From the NCBI GenBank assembly GCA_021234155.1, contig JAJEKV010000014.1, forward strand, positions 7,767,563 through 7,831,562: DNA of 64,000 nt, in the 5' to 3' direction. The stretch's first letter is position 1, and each line of letters opens with the position of its first letter. Below are positions 33,001-43,059 of the stretch, one piece after another. Below the pieces are notes generated by a model. That model was given only the letters and a program-made list of their open reading frames with translations. It had not been told where the DNA came from and ran no database searches. Source of the stretch: Isoetes taiwanensis (lineage: Eukaryota > Streptophyta > Lycopodiopsida > Isoetales > Isoetaceae). The translations under genes and the position numbers were made by a program.

Positions 33001-33445
33001 TCAACTTAGCTATTTGCTTCGGCAGCTTGCTGAGCATCTTGTCTTCTTTGCTTCCTTCCAATTCCGGCTCGCTAATCTCAAGCTTGAAGATGTATGCTAC
33101 TTGCTCACTCTTGATGCACTTGAACAGCCGTTTAGAAGACATGCACTGCATGATGGGAACAACTTCTTTACCTGTTATCTCAATGATCTTGCCGTCGGGT
33201 GTTGGGAAGGTCACCTTCCGCTTTCCACAATCGATAATGGCCCCTGCTGGTCCAAGGTACTCCATACCTATTATCAAGTCGTATTTGCCGATGCCCATTA
33301 CCTCTGCCCCCATCTGGATCTTAATCCCCGGCAAGTCGATGTCAAAGTTGATTCTTTTACCTGCCGTCTGCCTTACTGCTCCACTTGCTAAGACAACGGG
33401 CCTTGGCTTTGACTTTAATGGTTTCAACTTCAACATTTGAACCAT
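32810..33445 (-). CDS. Gypsy protease and RT N-terminus
   Basis: A 211-codon frame. The retropepsin part has ASGAVRQTAGKRINFDIDLP, YDLIIGMEYLGPAGAIIDC (flap/helix IIGMEYL) and RKVTFPTPDGK, followed by a linker with LPKQIAKLITEFHDLFPDE that leads into RT. The protease catalytic DTG/DSG would lie just upstream, near 33.45-33.55 kb, where the frame is broken. The protease cuts the polyprotein. Confidence 0.82.
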   Translation of the reverse strand: MVQMLKLKPLKSKPRPVVLASGAVRQTAGKRINFDIDLPGIKIQMGAEVMGIGKYDLIIGMEYLGPAGAIIDCGKRKVTFPTPDGKIIEITGKEVVPIMQCMSSKRLFKCIKSEQVAYIFKLEISEPELEGSKEDKMLSKLPKQIAKLITEFHDLFPDEIKQLPPYRGVECEIALEPGTKPTSKAPYRMTTQSCPELKKRFCGSCFRPRFH

Positions 33446-34950
33446 GCGGGAGATGCAAAGTTATGGCTACTTCGAATCTATCGGGACTATAAATGACTTG
33501 GCCTTGGCCTTTCCCAATCGCAATGGAAATTACTTTATCTTTGGCTCTCTGCTTGCTCAGTATCTATTGCGGCAAAGATATGACACTCACCCTGAATGTA
33601 GTCGCGGGCCTCCTCGCCCGCCGTCGTCGATCAAAGTGTCCCAATCTCCCAACTCGCTCTTATTTGCACTCATGACATATGGGCAGTTCATTTGTCCTAT
33701 GGCTTTGTTTGGAAACACCTGAAGCAAAGCTGCTTTTTCTATGCACTCTGTCTCTTCTCCTTGGGCATGGCTATGAGAAAGGATCGCCTTGCTTTGGAGT
33801 AGTTTGACCCTTCTGTTTGTCTTTGAAAGATACCGCTTCTTCTCCTGCTTTGCTTCCCTTGATTGCCACTATATGGGGCTCTAGCTGGTCCTGGCTGGGT
33901 TTGTCCTCGGGCTGAAACCGCCTTTGCGCCTTTGCCTTTATCTTGGTATCACTACCGCGCCTCGCCCGCTATTCGAGGTCCCGTTCCTTGCAAACTTATT
34001 GCCTTGGACTCCGCCAAATCATCGTTCGGGTTTATTGCTCTTACAAGCTGCGGATCTCCTCATTCGGACCTTCAATGTAGCTTTCCACTGCGTGCTTCTC
34101 ACCTAACTTTGGCACATCTGACCTTAGCCTCATAAATTCCTCTGTATATTTCTCAGTCTTGACTTGTTGCCTTCTTTGCAACTTTGTAAAGCTATTTGCA
34201 TCATCTTGGACTTGTGCTCTCTTGGGGCGTAATGGCGCTTGAAGGCTTTAGCAAACTTCTTGAACCTGCAAGCATCCTGCTTAAGCCATGAGCCTTGGCA
34301 TAGCCCTTCCACCAAATCGTCTTTGCTCCTTTCGGGTTATTTGTTGCCACCCGCCTTTATCCTTATCCTTCATACCATAGGCATTGCGTATTAGCTCATC
34401 TCGTCAAGCCAAGCCTCTGCCTCCATGCGACGACGTTCTGTTTCGCCGAGAATTGCTCGAGCTTCTGGCCTTCCAAACATTTCCCAATGCGAGTCTACTT
34501 TCTTCCGGTAGTCGAGGTTCTTGTGTCCCTTTTTGTCGTCCGTCCGGGGGTTCCTCGCCTTCGATGCTGCTTCGGACTTGGTTCGCCCTTCTTCTTCCTC
34601 GAGTCCGAGTCCGAATCGAGCTTGAGTCGGAGGAGTCCGAGCTGGGGGACCTTCCTCTTTGCTCCTCTTCTTGTCTCTATATCTTTCTCCGAGCTGATGC
34701 TTGCGCGGCTTGAGCGTTACCCACCGAACCTGCTCCCCGCCAGCGGCTAGCAAGGCCTTTATCTGTTCGAGGTCCGTCCTCATTTGCGATATTTCTTCTT
34801 CTGGGGTCATTTGTCCAAATTCTTCAAGCAGGTTCCTTGCCGGGCGTGGCCTGGGCGGGCTCTGTTCCTCTGTAAGTTCCCGCAGTTGTCGTTCTCCTGC
34901 GCTCAGGCCTCTAGCTGCATACACAAGTGGTTCATATCTACATGGTTAGT
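33446..34950 (-). pseudogene. Gypsy gag, capsid and nucleocapsid part
   Basis: The frame 34924-34391 has SAGERQLRELTEEQSPPRPR, LLEEFGQMTPEEEISQMRTD and a charged region. It continues in pieces with WLDEMS, KKFAKAFKRHYAPREHKSK (capsid helix region) and, near 33.63 kb, PICHECK..RVGRLGHFDRR, which looks like a zinc knuckle (CxxC..GHF) split by an indel. Just upstream of 34950 a possible acceptor (ACCATGTAG) precedes YEPLVYAARGL, hinting at an intron of about 180 bp (34.95-35.12 kb) within the gag transcript. Confidence 0.72.
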
Positions 34951-35109
34951 TTTCCTTGCTTTCTTGCATTATTTATGTTTGTTGGCATGGTTGGGGGACA
35001 CAAAATATATCAACAAAACATTTATAGTGCAAGAGAATATTATATTTATATTTTATATTACACTAATACAAAAGAATTTGCAACTACTGCTAATCATTCC
35101 TGTTGTTGC

Positions 35110-36664
35110 CGGTAAGATGGATTATCCTCCAGGAACTTTTTCACTTGGGCTGTTCCCACTGAATGGCCCAAGTTCCTAAGGACATTGGCTGGAGATCCAC
35201 CCTGTAATGCTCTTGCCAAATCTTCTATTCTGCGGTGGGAGGTATAAGCCGCGTCAGCGGCGGTCTTGCTCGCCGCCTGTAAGGTATGGCGAAGTCGAAG
35301 ACGTCGAGTGCTACCGCTCTCTTCACCAGGATTGCATACTCGGTGTTAAGGGGTAACCGTGCATGCCGGCCGAATCCTGAGAGTGCAATCAGCAACGATA
35401 CTCCTTCCTCGCCTCTGGGGGTGAACTTGCGGTGGATAACCGCTATTCTTCCATCCATCAGCAGTGGCAGGTAATAGCGTAGTGACTGCCGCTATAGAGG
35501 CGGGTCCTCGGCCACTTTCGGTATCCAGCTCTGTGGTATGCGCTTCCAAATCATCAACCTCCACCGTGGTGAGCTCCCCGTAGTCTTTTGATTCTTTGAA
35601 ACCCTCCCGAGGAGGTCGAATTCGCCTGTCCTATCCCTGGGAGGTGTTGCGGACGAGCTTGCCGTTAGGATGTTTGAGGTCGCATAGCGGATCCCCATCT
35701 GTTCCTGAAGAGCAAGGAACTCTTCCTCCGTCGGTAGCTTGTTCTGCGCCTTGTGCGCCTCCATAATGCGATATTTTTTTGTAGGCTTGGATGTGGAGGT
35801 AAACTCTCCGATGTAAGTGTCGGCTTCCCTTACTTGGGGGGAAGTCGGACTCTCTCGGACGATGAAGTCGTCCAAAGTACGTTAACCGGAGTTGGTGCAG
35901 CAACTCTTGGTCGGTACTCCTTTCCCCGCACTCAGGAGGTTTTGAATGTCGCTTAGGAGCGAAACTCCTCACCTTCGACTATAATGGGAGCTAGGCTTGT
36001 GATGCCTAATAACAGGGGTGGCGCGACTACGAGAGTCAATGCGGCTTCTTTTGAAGTCTTGCCACTCTCGCTCGCGCTTGTCGCCGCTCCCTCCGGGTCG
36101 AGCTCGACATAGTCTTCCTCTTCTTGATTCTGTTCTTCCGAAGTCTTCTTCCTTCCCTTCTGCTCTTGTTCATACCGTGAGGAGCCGTTGTTCTGCCACT
36201 ATGGCTAATGGGTCCACGCCCATGGGGGGAATGGAGGTTTCCCCCACGGTGTTCTCGGCACGGTGGGTAAGAAAGATTGCCAAGGCAGTGTTGAAAGAGA
36301 AGTACTTGGTCCTGTTGGACGTTTAGGACCATTGGCTCAGGTGTGCGGTCGCGCTTTGTTTGTGAGGTATTTGGCGATGTTGGGGACATCGTCTAATGCC
36401 GCTGCGAGGGACCTGTCTAGGAACAAAATATCCTACACAAGGGGGAGTTGCACTAGCTGGTTCTACCCTAGCTTGGAACTCGATCCAAGACTCTACTATA
36501 AGCGGGGTCGCGTGCAAGGTTGCTTGGACGTCTACCTCCTTCCCGAAGATCCGGAAGATTTGGTCGACGTCGCCCCCAGAAGAGCATGGCCCGGTATTTG
36601 TACCATCTCGGAAATCGAAGTTGCCATTGATTAATTGCGTAAGAGGGTAACAAAACGGTTGCAA
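35110..36664 (-). pseudogene. Gypsy upstream gag extension or accessory ORF (module 2)
   Basis: Minus-strand frames run from about 36664 to 35110, including YRIMEAHKAQNKLPTEEEFL, IRYATSNILTASSS, AVIHRKFTPRGEEGVSLLIA, LNTEYAILVKRAVALDVFDF and SVGTAQVKKFLEDNPSYRQQ. Composition is coding-like and co-directional with gag, but interrupted by indels. A CTATAAATAG box lies about 80 bp before the first ATG. I do not recognise a domain. It could be the N-terminal half of an unusually long gag. The region 36.75-37.3 kb above it repeats the layout found above module 1. Confidence 0.5.
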
Positions 36665-36740
36665 GAGCCTCGGGGAGTTGGGAAATCGGCTAGAAGGGCG
36701 GGGAGCAGATTTGTAGGGTGCTATCCGAGAAATGACGGGT

Positions 36741-36750
36741 CTATTTATAG
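36741..36750 (-). promoter_or_regulatory. TATA-like box before module 2
   Basis: CTATAAATAG on the minus strand, 77-87 bp upstream of candidate start codons at 36664 and 36653. It is in the same relative place as the identical box at 38690-38699. Confidence 0.55.
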
Positions 36751-36949
36751 AAAAAGGGGAAACCCTAATTTTGGATGACTTGAAAATTTCCTAGGATTGG
36801 GTAATTCTAACTTATCCGAGGTCAAAATAGGAGTTTGAGGACTATATGAGATGCTTGAACAAGGCTAGGTTACCTAAAAGATGCTATGCAAGAGGGTTGA
36901 AGGTGACTTTGACAAGTCCCGTGAAGAAATGGTAAGAGGTTCACGCCTT

Positions 36950-37215
36950 TTAGCCCGCTTCAAAACTAACTTTTGTTTTGCGACCAGCGCTGAGCCGTGA
37001 GACATCGGTCTCATTTCGATCAAAGGTGTCCAACTTGGGTAAACTAATGGTGTAAGGATGATGGGCTCATCAAATTAGGCAGAATCGACCCCTTATTTGG
37101 TCAATTTGGAGCTGTTTTGGTCAAGTTTGGGCGAGGTCTCACAAACTTTGCGCCTCGCTTCAATACTAACTTTTGTTTTTTGCGACCGGCGGAAATGTGA
37201 GACATCATGTCTCGG
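36950..37215 (-). repeat. Leader repeats, pair 1
   Basis: Two copies (about 36957 and 37147) of a segment reading CGCTTCAAAACTAACTTTTG..TTTTGCGACC on the plus strand, followed by TGAGACATC-type words and spaced 190 bp. A further pair is at about 38813 and 39003, so the motif precedes both modules twice. Confidence 0.75.
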
Positions 37216-37359
37216 CTTGCAAATGTCCTATTCCAATGGAATAAAAGCTAAAACTTATTAATTTGCTCTAATTAACCAAGTTTATGTCATCAAGATACAC
37301 AAAATTGCTCTATATTACAAAAATTTTAATTATTTACAAAACCAGTTCTAAGGGCGTTC

Positions 37360-38589
37360 TCCCTTCATGCGGGTCGCAAGACTCATGTCTTGTCGCATTA
37401 AGGTTACCCGCTTGGCGTGGATAGTGCAGGCTGTTGAATCTTCAAAATGTTGCACTATCTTTGCCTCTCACCGCCTCTTGCATTGCCGCCAGCCTCGTCC
37501 GCGTGACTCTAAAGTCCGTTTCAGAGGGCTCGCATCACTTCACGCACCAACCGAAGGGGGGCACGGGGGAATTAGGAGGCCGAAGCTGCTTATTTGAAGT
37601 GTCTAATCTCCTTAACCCTCTTCTCTCCACCTCCTTCCTATCAGCTTTCTTCCCCGGGTGGCGGCTTAGGAACCTTGGGCTTCTGGGTGGTGGCGGCCTT
37701 AAGGTTTGCCGCCGTTGGTCGCCTCCCTCGATGAACTTAACCCTGTTTTCTTCATAATATTTGTTGTAGGCCTCCCATTTCTTCATGTAGGCCTCGTGCT
37801 CTCTCATCTTCCTCAGTAAATCTTCACCCCGTCGGTGACGTAGGCTTCGAGGCAGGTCGTGGGTTGCTTCTTTCTATCCCATGTCGGGTACTCGGGGGCT
37901 TCGTGACTTGGTCTTCTTTGGGGTTGCTTTCAGTCTTGCATTTGCGCCGTACTTCCCTCGCCGTCGCTGGGTGCTTGGAAGAGCTTCCACCGCAGGCGTT
38001 AGGGTTGAAGTCCCCATCGGAAGAGTCATCGGAGGGGTTTGGGGGTTCGTCGGTTGCCAGCTCCTTGATGATAATGTTGGGGGTTCGGCCTCTTCCTTGG
38101 TGATCGCCCGTTCTCCTTATACCCGGTGACGAACTTCCCTTTTCTTTCTTCTTCTCTTCTGCTTTGCCTTTTGTTCCTCTTCCTTCCTTTTCCTCTTTAA
38201 ATCTTCCTTCTCTTACGCGCATTTCATTGCTTCGATGAACCTTCTAAGATTACACGCTACCTCCGTGGCTCGGACTGTCACTTGCTCATCTTTCGAGGAT
38301 CTACGGAGTCGCGTCTAGATAGTGCCTTGTTCTAGCGCGGGATCTCCGCTCTATTCCTTCATACACCTCCCTCGTCTCTCGTCCATGGAGTTGGTGATGT
38401 GGCCTCGTCTCCTTTCTGCACTGTGGTTGAAGCCCTCAATCCAGATGGGGCGTGTCTTGCTCCTCGTCCAGAAGCGAGCGTCCCCTCTCGCGAGCCTCTC
38501 CACGAAGCATCTTCGAATGATCTCGCCTCGGTGGCTGGTGAAGCTTCGCTGAGGCGGCCTTCCTTGCGATTCTGTTTGGTTCGGGCCAT
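37360..38589 (-). CDS. Gypsy accessory ORF (module 1), starting MARTKQ
   Basis: Minus-strand frames from 38589 to about 37360: [20 protein letters not shown] at the start, a Lys/Glu-rich stretch ([20 protein letters not shown]), an acidic Ser/Asp patch ([13 protein letters not shown]), [20 protein letters not shown] and a Pro/Arg-rich part. Broken by two or three frameshifts. No domain recognised. It precedes gag on the same strand, so it is transcribed in the sense direction, unlike antisense accessory genes of some Tat elements. The first residues equal those of histone H3 (ARTKQ). A TATA-like box is 100 bp upstream. Confidence 0.5.
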
Positions 38590-38689
38590 GCTTTACGGAT
38601 CGTCAATCGGATAAAAGCGCCGAGAGATCGCCTAAGTTGGGAAGAGCGGATTTCTAGGGCTTGGACGAAAAAATGAGGGGGTTCTACAT

Positions 38690-38699
38690 CTATTTATAG
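38690..38699 (-). promoter_or_regulatory. TATA-like box before module 1
   Basis: CTATAAATAG on the minus strand about 100 bp before the MARTKQ start codon. The flanks (GGGAAGAGCGGATTTCTAGG) resemble those of the box at 36741, showing the two leaders are related. Confidence 0.55.
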
Positions 38700-38804
38700 C
38701 TTGGGGAATTTTAGGTCAAAAACTCAAGTTGCTCTGTTTAACATGCTAAGGCACCAACTTAGCTAAAACTTATACTTATTTCAGACTTTTTCTACCTATT
38801 GGTC

Positions 38805-39060
38805 TCACAGCTTGCGCCTCGTTCCAATACTAATGTTTAGTTTTTGCACCAGGCGCGAAATGCGGAGATCTCATACATTTCTAGGGTTTTTAGGTAATTA
38901 AAACATGCTATTCTAACTAATTCCTATCTTAGAATTAGCCCTACCACATTATTTTTCTCAAATTCATCATGTTTTGGTGTTCTTGGCTCGATGTTTCACA
39001 GCTTGCGCCTCGCTTCAAAACAAAAATTTAGTTCTCATGACCAGCGAAATGTGTGAGACC
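38805..39060 (-). repeat. Leader repeats, pair 2
   Basis: Two further copies (about 38813 and 39003) of the GCGCCTCGCTTCAA..ACTAA..TTTTGCRACC segment, again spaced 190 bp, between the primer-binding site and module 1. Confidence 0.75.
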
Positions 39061-39252
39061 ACCTCACTTGGAAAATTTTGGCTCATTCTTTTTAATCTTG
39101 TTAAATTCCAACTCACTTAATTGTTACTAGCTTAGCATAAACTACAAAGGTGAGAAAAAAAAATTTTCCCACTTTTCGAGGCTTGAGGATCCTATCAAGT
39201 TAGTACTACTGGGAACATGGTCAGTGCTTTGCTCTTGGTCTCCAAGAACATT

Positions 39253-39263
39253 GCTCGATACCA
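39253..39263 (-). other. Primer-binding site, initiator-tRNA-Met type with a 1-nt gap
   Basis: On the minus strand TGGTATCGAGC follows the 5' LTR. The usual plant element site is TGGTATCAGAGC, so one base is missing. The tRNA 3' end primes minus-strand DNA synthesis here. The gap may be real or a consensus error. Confidence 0.78.
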
Positions 39264-39264
39264 C

Positions 39265-40817
39265 CGTGGACGCTCCCCTACTGTGATATCACGATTGCAC
39301 TCACCGTGATACAAACAGAGTTCTTCCCCCACACCAGCTCCATGCTGATACAGGGCCCTCCACATATCACTGCACCCGTAACGAGTCCCAGTGGGAAGAG
39401 TGAAGGTGGGAAGCTGCGGAAGCGTAAACATACATGTCAGTAGCACATACATCAACATCCTGTGACCATCTCGAAGGATGATCCTCCTCATATCTGCATA
39501 GACAAAGATCAGCACATCACATAGGGATTCTACCCAAGGCTCGGACTCAAGGGGTGATCGGACGGCTTGGGTCTCCAGAGTTCTTTGCGCATTTAATTCA
39601 TGGCAATGGATTTGGCTGGCATAAGAACATGGCAATGTGGTTGTCCACTCCATCCGCCCCTCCGTGCACACTTTGCGTGCAGTAGGCTGAAAAGTGTTGG
39701 GACTCGATCAGAGCCCTCACGGATGCATAGCCGAAGGGGCTATTCCCCGGTCTCATCCTCCCGCCCGATGGGGCAGGTAGGGATCACTCCCTCCGAGAGA
39801 TCTACATGCCGACTCAAGGTGACTAGAGGGCCACCGCCTGTGATTCGATTGAACCCACCGGGAAAGTGTACACCACTTCACGGGTGTCGAGCCCATGCCT
39901 CACCCACCACTTTCGGTGGTAAGCCATTAGACCTAGTCACAATGATCCCCAGTAGGCTTTACACACCGTGGGGATCGCTCAAGAGTCGAACATGAACCTC
40001 CTTCTAGCCGGTCGGCCCCTTCACCCACAACCAGGTGTGGCTTTTGTACACGTGCCTAAAACTACAAGTGTGCTAGAGAGGCTACTCTAGGAGCATCAAC
40101 TACAAGCTTTAGGGCCTCTACCCCCTTCCCAATACAAGGAGTTCACGGAGATACATCATCCAAATACATCACGTAAGAACTAAAGAACTAGATCTAATCA
40201 TAGAGTTAGGTTCTTTAGTTAGTGTCCGAGATCTACGATCTAGATAGTTTATGGGCAATTTAATAGTCTAAACCTACCGATTCTATGACTAGAAGACGGT
40301 TTAAGCTATTAAATTGACCAAATACCTGATCCTTGAGTGGCTCCTCCCGACCGAAGTTCAACCATCCCTGCCGAAATGAAAATAAGGTGTGGGAACCGAT
40401 GGTGCAATTCGCCAAGGCTGGCTCGGGGAGGCGGTTTTGGCTCCTGGGGCAGCCAAAACCGAAGCTCTAAAACCCTAAGGACGAAAAAACTAGCAAGCTA
40501 GGGTTTTCCTACCCTAAATAGACATGGGGTTTAGGCTAGGGTTTCCAATTACCCAATTTGGCATGTGGGATAATTGGAAAGGCCCCACTTGCCTTTAATG
40601 GCTAGGTGGCAAAATATGCCAACATGGAAAGGTGTGCCCTCATTAATGTGCACATGTGCACATTAATAATATATGAACACTCCTAGCAAGTTGCCCCTTG
40701 GGCTACTTACACCGGGCTATCCGCTGGCGCACACGCCTGGCCGAGTGGCGGTACGCTGCGATTTGCAGTAAAGATGCGATCGCCCCGGGACCGTGATAAT
40801 CGCGGCCGAACGCCACA
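39265..40817 (-). repeat. Gypsy 5' LTR (about 1553 bp)
   Basis: Partner of 27658-29219. The upper end reads CGAACGCCACA (TGTGGCG on the minus strand). The lower end is degraded (CGTGGACGCTCCCC against TGTGACGTCCCC), and the exact base is uncertain by a few positions. The same 26-bp palindrome is at 40642-40667. Confidence 0.93.
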
Positions 40818-41000
40818 CCGGGATGTGTTTGTCTCGAGCATGCTTACCCTGTTCTTAAGGGCTTGGAGGCCCGACTGGCTATCTCCAATGGTTGTCTGGA
40901 ATGTCCTTTGAGTGGTAGCAGTCTCAGCTGCTTCTGATCTTCATTCTATGAGCCATAATGCTCTATAAATATTTTTGCTTTGCCACTCGACAAGATCGCA
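40818..41000 (-). pseudogene. LINE ORF1 5' part, cut off by the gypsy insertion
   Basis: On the minus strand a heptad-like frame (QTTIGDSQSGLQALKNRVSM, LETNTS) runs up to the gypsy end. It would join the NSRLQRLEHSSVV coil at 27.65 kb once the element is removed, allowing for one base of frame change. This makes the gypsy element nested in the LINE. Further upstream (41.0-41.4 kb) nothing coding is clear. Confidence 0.6.
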
Positions 41001-43000
41001 AGAAAGATAGAGCCTCTCGTGGTCCTGCTGAATGAATATAAAGCAATGCTCGAGAACCTTTTTAGGTATCCTAAAGGCTAAGAATACAAAATCTCGATAT
41101 CCGCATAAATGGGAGAAATCATTGAACAATATTATTAATATTGATGCAAGTGTATGCACACTCTAGATGTATGGACTACTACATCTACTTGAATACGCTA
41201 CTAAAACATAGCAAAACCATATTGAAAAATGTACAAAAATACAAAGCAAACATTTTGTTATTATGTTAGATATTCAAAACTATATTGGATGGGCAAACGA
41301 GAATGTACAGACATAGGCTTCCTCGTGGAAGCTCTTTAACTATAGTTACCCCAAGTTGTTGTGGCTACAATTAGAAAAAAAGATCTACAAATAATATGTT
41401 CTCCATCTAGAAATATTTGAACTAATGAGTTAGAGCCATCCATCTACGTCTTGAAGAGTGCTTACCATGAATTTTGAGATGAATTTGTAGAGTTTACCTG
41501 ACCTTGCCATGTTAGCATTGAGAACGAGTGTTCCTTTATAAGGAGCTCTGTGCTTTTTTGGTACTTCTGTATCTCATGGAGGACTACGGTACTTGGTTGG
41601 ACCCTCTCCTTATACGAACTTTGATTGACCTCATGCTTCATGGTTTGGTGATGTTGCATGAGGGGTTAAGTCTGAATGTGATGGAGTGCATTGGATGCTT
41701 ACTGGGTAAGCTTCTTTCCAGAGCTGTCTTTATTGTAGACTTCTTCCTCTTCTTGAGCTCATAGCCTTAGTGTGGCATAGGATTAGTCATCATGATGATC
41801 CAAAAAGCATTTCCCCCTCTTTGCTTGCCTAACCTCTCCTACAATAATTCTATCCTATCCACGTGTCTTGCCACGTCAGCCAAAATTAATTTTATCCATT
41901 ACATCTGTTAATTTCTTATCAATGGCTATGGAAATTTAAACAAGGTGCTGCGCACGGAGGGTTGCCCTCCATGGCCGGAGGGTGAAGTGGCTTAAATCAT
42001 AGTTCAAAGTCATATTTTGACAGTCAATTCAAAACCATAACCCCGAACATTTAGAAACGAAATCCTCCTCAGAGAGAAATCGAACTACCTTTATCTTCCA
42101 AAATGTAGCTAAAGAGTTTAGCAACCTGTGAAATAAAGAACGCACGAATTTCAGAACTATAAAATATACGGGGCTATTTGGGAAAATATTTAAAATTTAA
42201 GGGCATTTTGGGAATTTTAAAAATACGAAGGGCTTTTTGGGAATTAAGTCAAGGAAGGGAGCCCCTGAGAAATCGGTGCAACCACACGCATGTACTAGTT
42301 GTGGCAAGATCTTCTTTGGCTGTGAAATCGGAGACCAACCATAATGAGCACATTGTCATTGAAATTCAATCGAAAATATTTGAACTTCTAATGCTTAATG
42401 GCGAACCCATGCATCGTAGGAAGCTCAAAATGGAAGTTCGTCACGAGTCCTAAATCCTCGACCCATACATCGTGGTCATTATGCACTCTCATCCTTACGA
42501 TAATATTCTCAACAATGGCAACAATCCAAAAAGGAGTGAAAATATGTAAAGAACCATCATTCTGCTTAAACGAATGCAACTCAGGCAAACACAAATTTCC
42601 AAGGCAAAGCCCAATGACGAGGAATGGGAATAATTTGAGGCAGCGCCCAGGATGCTTATTTGCCTCAAATTTTGCCTCATATCTAACAGTGTTGAGAATA
42701 TATGGATGCACAAATGACGTGATCGACTTGCTAACCTCCCCCTTCAGATAGGCTTCAGATGGAAGATGGGAAGGCCTTAACACTCAACTAGATCACCTCC
42801 TTTAAAACATAAGACACCTGATGTTCACCAAGTGTAATAACTGGTTCAAACTACAATAGCAATACCAATATGGCCATTTATTAAGATTTGTTGCCTCAAT
42901 TCCTTGCCTACTTATTGTCCCACAACCAAAATGTTACTATTATAATAGATCTTAAATGTCTACTGAGACCATAAAAGACCTTAATGTCCACTAAGAACAT
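41001..43000. other. No gene recognised
   Basis: Several frames of 70-130 codons overlap at 42.18-42.78 kb on both strands, but none has motifs or splice sites I trust. Around 42180-42250 a GGGCTTTTTGGGAA-like word is repeated three times. 41.95 kb has a small GGAGGGTTGCCCTCC hairpin. Confidence 0.4.
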
Positions 43001-43059
43001 AGGGTTGGGAAAACAATTCATTTACCAACATAAACTCGTTACCAACATTTACATTTTCT

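Larger units (their letters stand above)
27658..40817 (-). mobile_element. Complete Ty3-gypsy chromovirus, 13.16 kb
   Basis: Two LTRs (27658-29219 and about 39265-40817) enclose, on the minus strand, a tRNA-iMet-type primer site, an unusually long leader with two promoter-like modules, gag, protease, RT, RNase H, integrase with a C-terminal chromodomain, and a polypurine tract. LTR ends are TGTGACG..CGTCACA. The flanking 5-mers are CCTGG (27653-27657) and CCGGG (40818-40822), a 5-bp duplication with one mismatch. The insertion splits a LINE ORF1. LTR cores are almost identical, so insertion is recent, but coding frames carry many indels. Coding order is that of Metaviridae with integrase after RNase H. 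Confidence 0.95.

Noticed and set aside
34384-34950. Plus-strand open frames across the gypsy gag (for example 34384-34713)
   Set aside because: They are antisense shadows of GC-rich gag sequence on the minus strand and show no independent motifs.
39253-39263. GCTCGATACCA as the 3' end of a tRNA gene
   Set aside because: Its position directly beside the LTR shows it is a primer-binding site complementary to initiator tRNA-Met. No tRNA body precedes it.
40941-41160. Minus frame at 40.94-41.16 kb as upstream LINE coding
   Set aside because: Different frame from the coil that reaches 40818, and no motif. Only the part next to the gypsy end was kept.
42388-42783. 131-codon minus frame at 42.4-42.8 kb
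   Set aside because: An almost equally long frame lies on the opposite strand. No motifs, no splice sites.
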